A DNA stretch of 6,810 nt from Lysobacterales bacterium (lineage in GTDB: Bacteria; Pseudomonadota; Gammaproteobacteria; Xanthomonadales; SZUA-5). Location of the stretch: positions 1 through 6,810 of the forward strand of contig JANJUH010000478.1 of assembly GCA_024710675.1 (NCBI GenBank). Reading direction: 5' to 3'. Position 1 is the stretch's first letter. Every line of letters begins with the position of its first letter. A program made the translations under genes and the position numbers. Positions 1 through 4,673 of this stretch are shown here, in pieces. The notes below the pieces were generated by a model that saw only the letters and a list, made by a program, of their open reading frames with translations, had not been told where the DNA came from and did no database searches.

Positions 1-508
1 CGACCGCACCCGAGTTCGAAACGAAACCGATGCCACCGGCAGGCGGCAAGGCCGGGCACAGGCTGAGGTTCAGCCCGAGCGTGGCCAAGGTGAGCCCCTG
101 GCTTGCCGGTCCGATCACCGGCGTGCCGGTCTTGCGGATGCGCTTACCCAGGCGGGCCAGCAGGCCGGCACGCGAGGACCAGCCCCATCCCCCGCTGGCC
201 GCGACGCTGATGATGACCACGCCACCGACGTCGCGACCGGCGAGGTCCTCGGCCATCTGCGGCAGTCCGGGTCCGGGTGTCACCAGCACGGCCAGATCGA
301 CGCCCGCCGGCAAATCGTCGACGCTGCGCAAGCAGGGCCGACCGGCCACCTCGACGCGCTCGCGATTGACCAGGTGGATGCTCCCCTCGTAGGCGCTGTC
401 GAGGAGCTGCCGCGTCAAGGGCGTGCCCAGAGAGCCGGGACGGTCACTGGCGCCGATCAGCGCGATCGAGCGCGGTGCCAGCAGCCGGGTCAGGCGCGAG
501 GTGCTCAT
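1..508 (-). CDS. CoA-binding domain of an NDP-forming acyl-CoA synthetase / Pat-like protein (5' part only)
   Basis: The gene begins at ATG 508-506 and runs off the left edge, so only the first 169 residues are visible. Residues 9-28 read LLAPRSIALIGASDRPGSLG, the Rossmann-type CoA-binding opening of the ADP-forming acetyl-CoA synthetase family, which includes the bifunctional ligase-GNAT protein lysine acetyltransferase (Pat/YfiQ). Residues 164-168 (SNSGA) fit the start of the succinyl-CoA-ligase-like domain, where SQSGA is usual. The ATP-grasp and any GNAT domain would lie outside the window, so ligase and acetyltransferase cannot be told apart here. The usual GPNCLG-type motif reads GPASQG at residues 133-138, and the stretch before it lacks the common SAGF...G pattern, so this copy is divergent. 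Its start codon overlaps the stop of the upstream peptidase gene by 4 bp, which suggests coupled translation. The family is secure; the exact function is not. Confidence 0.82.
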   Translation of the reverse strand, partial: MSTSRLTRLLAPRSIALIGASDRPGSLGTPLTRQLLDSAYEGSIHLVNRERVEVAGRPCLRSVDDLPAGVDLAVLVTPGPGLPQMAEDLAGRDVGGVVIISVAASGGWGWSSRAGLLARLGKRIRKTGTPVIGPASQGLTLATLGLNLSLCPALPPAGGIGFVSNSGAV

Positions 509-1944
509 GGACAGCGCTCCGCGTTCTGCAGGCATGCGGCCGCCGGCACCGCCGGGACAAAATCCACCGCCGGCGCCGCGGGCAGCGCCGCCGACCAGGC
601 CTCGAGACGCGGCGCAATGGCTGCTCCGAGGCTGATCTGCGGCTCCGAAGGCTCGTAGTCCTCGGCCTGCTCGCGTGCCGTGACCGCCGCGCGGGCGAGC
701 GCAAATGCCTCCGGCCAGCGCCGCTCGCGGTTCAGAGCCTCCACCAGCAAGGCCTGGCCAAAGTAGGTGATGTCCGAATCGACGCCACAGCCGAAGCTCG
801 GCCGATCGCTGCGCGCGGCGCTGATCACCAGCGTGCCAGGCTCGGCGAGCGCCTCGACGAAACCACCCGAGTAGCACGCCGAGGCGATCACGACGCGCCA
901 GCGGATCCCGGCATCGTCGAGCGCGGCACGCAGCTCCGCCGGCGCCAGCGGATCGAGCGGCAGCGGATCGAAGACCAGCTCCAGCGCGTGGTCTTCGCGC
1001 CCATGCGAGCTGAGGAACAGCACCAGCAAGTCCTCGTCACGATCCATGCGCGCGGCGATGCCCGCCAGCACCTGGCGCAGGGTCGAGCGCGAGGCGATCG
1101 GGAAGCGCTCGGTCGTGTCCGGGTGATTGAGCAGGCCCAGCGTGCGCCCGTCGGCATCGAATCGTCCGGCGAAGAGCGCGAGGGCGTACTCGACTTCGTT
1201 GCGAAAGACGTCCTCGCCGGCGTCGCCACCGAGGGCCACGAAAAAGGTATCGACGACGCCAGGGACGCCGGGCTGCAGTTTCGCCACGGCCTGCTCCACG
1301 CGTGCGGCCTGCCCGTGCATCAAGGTCTCGGCGCTGCCCTGGTAGCTGCGGGTCCCCGGACTGGCCAGGAACATCGCCGGCTCATCGAGGGGTTCGTCCG
1401 CATACCAGTAGCCCGGTGCGATCGCACTTGTGGTCGGCGCCCAGGCGAGCACGGCGGAAACGCTGGCAACGATGGCGCGCGATCCCGGCGGCCAGCGCGC
1501 CTGCAGGCTGCCGGCCAGCGTCCAGCACGCGAGCAGGACCAGCAAGCCCTGGCCGATCCAGATCGTCAGGTAGGTACGGTCGGACACCCACGGCTGCTCC
1601 GCAATCGCGAGGTCAACGAGGAATCCGAGCACACTCGCGCCGAGTACGGCGCACACCAGCAGCGCAGCCGCCGACCAGGCCCGCGCCGGCCGACCGGCGG
1701 CCCGCGCCAGCAGGGCTGCGGCAGCCAGCACCGCCAGGGCCGCCAGCGCGTCGGCGTACAGGCCATCCCAGTAGAAGCTCGCAGGCCCTGCCTCGTAGTG
1801 CCGGTCGATGACGATCGACAAGGCAACGAGCGGCAGCAGCAACCACCACCAGTGCCCCGCCGGGCGCTCCAGCAGAGCGTCGTCAATGCGCCTGCCGAGC
1901 AGGAGTCCGATGCCCAGCCAGAGCGTGCGCAGCAGGCCGCGCAT
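505..1944 (-). CDS. Membrane-anchored C13 family (legumain/caspase-like) cysteine peptidase
   Basis: The protein has 479 residues from ATG 1944; a GTG one codon earlier is an alternative start. ATG is preferred because GAGGG sits 5 nt before it. The N-terminal third is hydrophobic, with probable membrane segments near residues 32-46, 64-82, 90-113, 125-145 and 155-171, and perhaps a short one at 5-16. A soluble C-terminal domain follows from about 185. It carries the clan CD dyad: His314 in LVLFLSSHGRED and Cys357 in VVIASACYSGGF, each after a hydrophobic strand, as in peptidase family C13 (legumain, GPI8). A FVALGGDAGEDVF strand occurs near 235. Bacterial membrane C13 proteins have no settled substrate; cleavage after Asn/Asp is a family expectation only. 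The gene sits 8 bp after mtnC and overlaps the acyl-CoA synthetase gene by 4 bp, so it is probably co-transcribed with both. The family call is firm; topology and substrate are inferred. Confidence 0.9.
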   Translation of the reverse strand: MRGLLRTLWLGIGLLLGRRIDDALLERPAGHWWWLLLPLVALSIVIDRHYEAGPASFYWDGLYADALAALAVLAAAALLARAAGRPARAWSAAALLVCAVLGASVLGFLVDLAIAEQPWVSDRTYLTIWIGQGLLVLLACWTLAGSLQARWPPGSRAIVASVSAVLAWAPTTSAIAPGYWYADEPLDEPAMFLASPGTRSYQGSAETLMHGQAARVEQAVAKLQPGVPGVVDTFFVALGGDAGEDVFRNEVEYALALFAGRFDADGRTLGLLNHPDTTERFPIASRSTLRQVLAGIAARMDRDEDLLVLFLSSHGREDHALELVFDPLPLDPLAPAELRAALDDAGIRWRVVIASACYSGGFVEALAEPGTLVISAARSDRPSFGCGVDSDITYFGQALLVEALNRERRWPEAFALARAAVTAREQAEDYEPSEPQISLGAAIAPRLEAWSAALPAAPAVDFVPAVPAAACLQNAERCP

Positions 1945-1954
1945 CACCGCCCTC
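1945..1954 (-). promoter_or_regulatory. Ribosome binding site of the C13 peptidase gene, embedded in the mtnC stop
   Basis: On the minus strand GAGGG (1954-1950) lies 5 nt before ATG 1944 and only 2 nt before the in-frame GTG at 1947. The spacing favours the ATG start. The motif overlaps the mtnC TGA (1955-1953), so ribosomes ending mtnC reach the peptidase start directly. This points to coupled translation. Confidence 0.6.
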
Positions 1955-2648
1955 AGAAGTCCAGCTCGTCGAAACCGGCCACCTGGCGGTGCCCGGGCGC
2001 CGGCTCCGTGCCGGCGCGCAAGACCTGCACCGTCTGCCAGCCGGCCTCGCGCGCAGCATCCAGCTCGGCGCCGATGTCCGACAGGAACAGGATCGTCGCC
2101 GGGTCCGCACCGATCACGGCGGCGATGCGCCGATAGGAAGCCGCCTCGCGCTTGCCGCCGCTGGTGGTGTCGAAATGGCCGCGGAAACAGTCCGACAGGT
2201 CGCCAGCGCCGGTGTGGGCGAAGTACAGGCGCTGGGCATGGATGGAGCCTGACGAGTACACAAAGACGGGTACGCCGGCAGCGCGCCAGCGTGCCAGCGC
2301 AGCCACGGCGTCGGGATAGACATGGGCAGTGAACGCGCCATCCTTGAAGCCGCGCTCCCAGATCCGGCCCTGCAGGGCCTTCAACGCGGTGTGCTTGCGA
2401 TCGGCCTCGATCCAGGACAACAAGGCCGCCGTGATCGCCGGCAAGTCGTCCGGTGTGGTGCGGATTTCCTCGGCAACGACCGCCAGCCAGGGCAACACCT
2501 CGGGATCCTCGGCGTGGGCGCGCACGTAGGCCGGCATCGCCGCAAAGGCATAAGGGAACAGCACCTCGTGCACGAAACGCACGTCGCTGGTGGTGCCCTC
2601 GATGTCGGTGACGACGACGGCGGGCTTGCGGATCGGGGTCTCGGCCAT
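1953..2648 (-). CDS. mtnC: Enolase-phosphatase E1 of the methionine salvage pathway
   Basis: This 231-residue HAD-superfamily protein has the usual length for bacterial E1. It enolises 2,3-diketo-5-methylthiopentyl-1-phosphate and removes the phosphate to give the acireductone that MtnD uses, in the cytoplasm. HAD motif I is TDIEGTTSD with the nucleophile Asp15; the DIEGTTS form, with Glu rather than Asp at +2, is typical of E1. Motif II is VYSSGS (Ser132-Ser133), the motif III lysine is Lys166 in GGKREAAS, and motif IV is FLSDIGAELDAA (Asp191). All expected catalytic positions are present. The start at ATG 2648 lies just before the first core strand, but no strong Shine-Dalgarno sequence precedes it. 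It is separated from mtnD by 263 bp with REP-like hairpins, so it may have its own promoter or be expressed less than mtnBD. The peptidase gene follows within 8 bp. Confidence 0.96.
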   Translation of the reverse strand: MAETPIRKPAVVVTDIEGTTSDVRFVHEVLFPYAFAAMPAYVRAHAEDPEVLPWLAVVAEEIRTTPDDLPAITAALLSWIEADRKHTALKALQGRIWERGFKDGAFTAHVYPDAVAALARWRAAGVPVFVYSSGSIHAQRLYFAHTGAGDLSDCFRGHFDTTSGGKREAASYRRIAAVIGADPATILFLSDIGAELDAAREAGWQTVQVLRAGTEPAPGHRQVAGFDELDF

Positions 2649-2770
2649 GGCAGCGATCGGTAGTGGCTACGATTGCCGAGTGTACGCGCTGACGGGTGAC
2701 GTAAAGGCGGGGGTCGACGCGGGTATGGATGGGCGTGGACCTGATTTCAACCCGGCGCGGCCTCCTTTGG

Positions 2771-2788
2771 GTCGGGCTTCAGCCCGAC
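2771..2788 (+). repeat. REP-like hairpin, copy 1
   Basis: GTCGGGCTTCAGCCCGAC folds into a perfect 8-bp stem with a TC loop. It is preceded by TTTGG. It is identical to copy 2, 44 bp downstream. Its size, intergenic place and short conserved 5' flank fit repetitive extragenic palindromes, which are spread by RAYT transposases in gammaproteobacteria; no RAYT gene is in the window. Confidence 0.75.
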
Positions 2789-2814
2789 GCTCCGCCCTGC
2801 CTTGGCCCCTGTGG

Positions 2815-2832
2815 GTCGGGCTTCAGCCCGAC
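2815..2832 (+). repeat. REP-like hairpin, copy 2
   Basis: This is an exact second copy of GTCGGGCTTCAGCCCGAC in the same orientation, preceded by TGTGG. It starts 44 bp after copy 1. It is also bracketed by a separate 8-bp inverted repeat, CTTGGCCC at 2801-2808 and GGGCCAAG at 2848-2855, so a larger stem enclosing this hairpin is possible. Confidence 0.75.
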
Positions 2833-2858
2833 ACCTGCCTTGCGCTCGGGCCAAGAGC

Positions 2859-2876
2859 GTCCGGATGAATCCGGAC
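2859..2876 (-). repeat. REP-like hairpin, copy 3, variant and inverted
   Basis: Read on the minus strand this is GTCCGGATTCATCCGGAC, preceded by TGTGG as in copy 2. Compared with copies 1 and 2 it differs at four positions that form two stem pairs (G-C to C-G at pair 4/15 and C-G to A-T at pair 7/12). The 8-bp stem and the TC loop are therefore kept. It starts exactly 44 bp after copy 2 and points the opposite way, as in a BIME-like cluster. Confidence 0.72.
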
Positions 2877-2896
2877 CCACATGAATCCGGACCGAC
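2865..2896. repeat. 16-bp direct repeat, two copies (tail of the variant REP)
   Basis: ATGAATCCGGACCCAC (2865-2880) is followed directly by ATGAATCCGGACCGAC (2881-2896), with one mismatch. The second unit repeats the right half of hairpin copy 3 without its partner arm. It looks like a local duplication or a truncated fourth element, 15 bp from the mtnD stop. Confidence 0.75.
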
Positions 2897-2911
2897 ATGG
2901 CCCACGTGACC

Positions 2912-3460
2912 TCAGGCCGCCTCGAGCCGCGGGAAGCGCTCGGCAATGTCGCTGCCGGTGAAGTTCGCCACCCAGCCCGCCGGGTTGGTGAACAGGCGAA
3001 TGGCGATGAAGCTGGGCTCCGGGCCCATGTCGAACCAGTGCCGGGTGTTGGCTGGCACCGAGACCAGGTCGCCCTGCCGGCAGAGCAATTCGTAGACGGT
3101 TTCGCCGATGTGCAGCGTGAACAAGCCTTGCCCGCCGACGAAGAAACGCACCTCGTCCTCGCTGTGGGTGTGCTCGTTCAGGAACTTCTGGCGCAGTGCG
3201 GCCTTGTCCGGATGGTCCGGCGTCAGGCTGACCACGTCGACGGCCTGGTAGCCGCCCTCGGCCATCAGGCGGTCGATATCCGGCTTGTAGGCGGCGATCA
3301 CCTCGTCCTGGCTGGCGCCCGGCTGTACGGGAGCGGCGGCTTCCCAGCGCTCGAAGCGCACGCCCGCCGGGGCGAGGCGCGCAGCGATGGCGGCGCCATC
3401 CTCGCTCTCGAAGCGGATCGCGCCCGGGTGGTTCTCGTCAAAGATGCGCAAACGGCTCAT
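2912..3460 (-). CDS. mtnD: Acireductone dioxygenase (methionine salvage)
   Basis: This 182-residue single-domain cupin matches the normal length of acireductone dioxygenase. It cleaves 1,2-dihydroxy-3-keto-5-methylthiopentene with O2. With Fe2+ the products are the methionine keto acid precursor and formate; with Ni2+ the off-pathway products include CO. The metal ligands are all visible: His97, His99 and Glu103 in NEHTHSEDEVRFFVGG, and His141 in PANTRHWFDMG. These correspond, one residue later, to the ligands known from the Klebsiella enzyme. The start ATG 3460-3458 overlaps the mtnB stop (3459-3457) by 4 bp. A GAGGA (3475-3471) lies 10 nt before it, inside mtnB. The same frame stays open upstream through mtnB, but that stretch has no family similarity and the cupin begins normally at MSRLRIFD. 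The bound metal cannot be read from sequence. Confidence 0.97.
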   Translation of the reverse strand: MSRLRIFDENHPGAIRFESEDGAAIAARLAPAGVRFERWEAAAPVQPGASQDEVIAAYKPDIDRLMAEGGYQAVDVVSLTPDHPDKAALRQKFLNEHTHSEDEVRFFVGGQGLFTLHIGETVYELLCRQGDLVSVPANTRHWFDMGPEPSFIAIRLFTNPAGWVANFTGSDIAERFPRLEAA

Positions 3461-4089
3461 CGCGAAAGCTTCCTCATCTCCAGTTCGCAGCGGATCAGGA
3501 ACTCGAAGGCGTCCAGGTGTCGACGCGCCTCGGCCATGTCCACGCCCCAGGTATAGATCCCGTGGCCTTCGATCAAGTATCCGTGCACCGGCGTGGGCTG
3601 AGCGAGAAGGGACTCGACCTCGCGGCACAAGGCCGGCATGTCCTGGGTGTTGGCAAACACCTTGAGATCCATCTCCGCCTCGTGGGTGGCGTAGCCGCGG
3701 AAGGCCTTCAGCAACTCGTAACCAGCCAGCCGCATGTGCCCTTCCTTCGCGTAGAGCCGGCTGGCCACGGTCTGCACCAGCGAATGGGTGTGCAGCACGG
3801 CGCCGATCTCGGGCCAGCGCGCGTAGATCTGGCAATGCAGCAAGGTCTCCGCCGAGGGCTTCAGCGCCGGGTCGATGGCGCGGCCTTCGAGATCGACCTC
3901 CATGACGTCGGCAGGCCCGAGCCGACCCTTGTCGCGTCCGGATACCGTCACCGCGACGCGCCCGGGCCCCAGGCGCATCGAAAAATTGCTGCTGGTGGCG
4001 GGCGTGTAGCCCAGTGCGGCGAGTTCGCGACCGGCGACCGCGATCGCGCTGGCGGCATGTTCGAGTTCGGCGCGCGGATGAAGGCTCAT
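3457..4089 (-). CDS. mtnB: Methylthioribulose-1-phosphate dehydratase
   Basis: This 210-residue class II aldolase-fold enzyme dehydrates 5-methylthioribulose-1-phosphate to the diketone that MtnC uses. Zinc ligands are His100 and His102 in VLHTHS and His176 in EGHG. Other family marks are ATSSNFSMR (31-39), VSGRDKGRL (49-57) and KPSAETLLH (77-85). Glu125 in the GYELLKAF segment lies where the acid/base glutamate of the human homologue APIP is found; that alignment is by eye. The start ATG 4089-4087 is supported by GGAG (4098-4095) 5 nt upstream. It is the first gene of the minus-strand group and is divergent from the HiPIP gene. A Fur-box-like sequence lies 12-30 bp before its start codon, and a possible -10 element (TATAGT, 4148-4143) lies further up, without a good -35. 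The other pathway genes (mtnA, mtnP or mtnK) are not in the window. Confidence 0.95.
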   Translation of the reverse strand: MSLHPRAELEHAASAIAVAGRELAALGYTPATSSNFSMRLGPGRVAVTVSGRDKGRLGPADVMEVDLEGRAIDPALKPSAETLLHCQIYARWPEIGAVLHTHSLVQTVASRLYAKEGHMRLAGYELLKAFRGYATHEAEMDLKVFANTQDMPALCREVESLLAQPTPVHGYLIEGHGIYTWGVDMAEARRHLDAFEFLIRCELEMRKLSR

Positions 4090-4100
4090 CGGGACTCCAC

Positions 4101-4119
4101 AATAACGAGAATGATTCGC
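4101..4119. promoter_or_regulatory. Fur-box-like sequence upstream of mtnB
   Basis: AATAACGAGAATGATTCGC agrees with the classical 19-bp Fur consensus (GATAATGATAATCATTATC) at 13 of 19 positions by hand alignment. A second overlapping register six bases on (4107-4125) agrees at 11 of 19. Stepping by six bases is how extended Fur sites are commonly built from GATAAT-like hexamers; GAGAAT (4107-4112) matches 5 of 6. It is an AT-rich patch in GC-rich DNA, between the mtnB start and a possible -10. Binding would be expected to block mtnB transcription. It may be chance. Confidence 0.45.
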
Positions 4120-4175
4120 AATTCTTCGGCGAACATCGGCGAACTATACGGCAACCTGCTGACATCGCCCTGACT

Positions 4176-4213
4176 TGACCGCGGTCATGCTACCGTTCAT
4201 CGGGTCCGGTCAA
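4176..4213. promoter_or_regulatory. Palindromic TGACCG half-sites in the mtnB/HiPIP divergent region
   Basis: TGACCGCGGTCA (4176-4187) is a perfect 12-bp palindrome. A third half-site, CGGTCAA (4207-4213), mirrors TTGACCG (4175-4181) exactly. TTGACC (4175-4180) also resembles a -35 box on the plus strand, but no good -10 follows at 16-18 bp. This would suit an operator for a dimeric repressor or activator of the HiPIP gene, but no known regulator can be assigned from the sequence. Confidence 0.35.
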
Positions 4214-4237
4214 ACTGTGCCCGTGGTCCTTCAACCC

Positions 4238-4242
4238 AGGAG
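4238..4242 (+). promoter_or_regulatory. Ribosome binding site that sets the HiPIP start
   Basis: AGGAG lies 8 nt before ATG 4251. An in-frame GTG at 4242 overlaps the last base of this motif and so cannot be served by it. ATG 4251 is therefore the start. Confidence 0.75.
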
Positions 4243-4250
4243 TGGAATCC

Positions 4251-4589
4251 ATGTCCGAGCAGACCTTCGATGCTTCCCGCCGTCGCTTCTTTGCCCAGGT
4301 TGCCGTTGTCGGCGCCGCCACGGTCCTGACCGCCGCCCCGCAGGCCGCTCGCGCACAGGGTCTGCCGGAATTGGGCGAGGCCGAGCCGACGGCAGCCGCG
4401 CTGGGCTACAAGGCCGACACCACCAAGGTGGACAACGCCAAGTACCCCAACCACAAGCCCGAGCAGAATTGCGCCAACTGCAACCTGGTCCAGGGCAATG
4501 CCGGCGACGATCTGCGCCCCTGCGCGATCTTCCCCGGCAAGTCGGTGCGTGCCAACGGCTGGTGTGCGGCCTGGGTCGCCAAGGCCTGA
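4251..4589 (+). CDS. High-potential iron-sulfur protein (HiPIP), Tat-exported
   Basis: The precursor has 112 residues. A twin-arginine signal, SRRRFF at residues 9-14, is followed by a hydrophobic stretch and a likely cleavage after ARA (residue 35), leaving about 77 residues. Four cysteines, Cys74, Cys77, Cys91 and Cys105, lie in the pattern CxxC-x13-C-x13-C and would hold one [4Fe-4S] cluster cycling between +2 and +3. Tyr53 in ALGYKAD matches the conserved tyrosine packed against the cluster, and RPCAIFPGK and GWCAAWV are typical of the family. The Tat route fits because HiPIP folds with its cluster before export. Such proteins carry electrons in the periplasm between a bc1-type complex and a terminal oxidase or photosynthetic reaction centre. 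No phototrophy gene is near, so a respiratory role is more likely. It appears to be a single-gene unit: divergent from mtnB, with a strong hairpin behind it. Confidence 0.95.
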   Translation: MSEQTFDASRRRFFAQVAVVGAATVLTAAPQAARAQGLPELGEAEPTAAALGYKADTTKVDNAKYPNHKPEQNCANCNLVQGNAGDDLRPCAIFPGKSVRANGWCAAWVAKA

Positions 4590-4602
4590 TTGCCGTGATC
4601 AA

Positions 4603-4637
4603 GACCGGCCCGCCATGCTGCGGGCCGGTCGTTATGC
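4603..4637 (+). terminator. Intrinsic terminator after the HiPIP gene
   Basis: A perfect 11-bp GC-rich stem (GACCGGCCCGC, 4603-4613, with its complement at 4620-4630) encloses a 6-nt loop. It begins 13 bp after the HiPIP stop. The tail GTTATGCTT is only partly T-rich, so the terminator is not textbook, but stem strength and position fit. It separates HiPIP from rmuC. Confidence 0.7.
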
Positions 4638-4673
4638 TTCCCGGCTGATGGTGCTGTCGGGGACACTCTCCTG

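Larger units (their letters stand above)
2649..2911. other. Intergenic gap between mtnD and mtnC
   Basis: No coding frame is convincing in these 263 bp. The part from 2771 to 2896 is filled with three regularly spaced REP-like hairpins and a partial fourth copy, listed separately. The part next to mtnC (2649-2760) shows no recognisable element. I found no confident promoter for mtnC here, so whether transcription reads through from mtnD is open. The hairpins lie just beyond the mtnD stop and could end or stabilise the mtnBD transcript. Confidence 0.7.

Noticed and set aside
475..2136. Long open frame (553 codons) on the plus strand opposite the C13 peptidase and the end of mtnC.
   Set aside because: Its product is rich in Arg, Gln and Ala with no recognisable motif, and the minus strand encodes two well-supported families there. 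Open antisense frames are common in high-GC coding DNA.
2771..2896. A short CRISPR array, because of evenly spaced palindromic repeats.
   Set aside because: The repeats are 18 bp, only three in number and one is inverted with changed bases. The 26-bp spacers share sequence, and no cas gene is present. REP-like hairpins explain it better.
2912..4165. A single 417-codon minus-strand frame that extends mtnD upstream across mtnB.
   Set aside because: Only its last 182 codons match a family. The upstream part is another frame of mtnB, which is itself complete with all zinc ligands. The ATGA overlap gives the natural mtnD start.
4175..4203. A sigma-70 promoter for the HiPIP gene starting from TTGACC at 4175.
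   Set aside because: No acceptable -10 hexamer occurs 16-18 bp downstream, and the hexamer is part of a palindrome. Kept only as a possible operator.
4175..4213. A MerR/CueR-type operator in the divergent region.
   Set aside because: The half-site spacing does not fit the 19-20 bp promoter spacer with a central dyad typical of that family.
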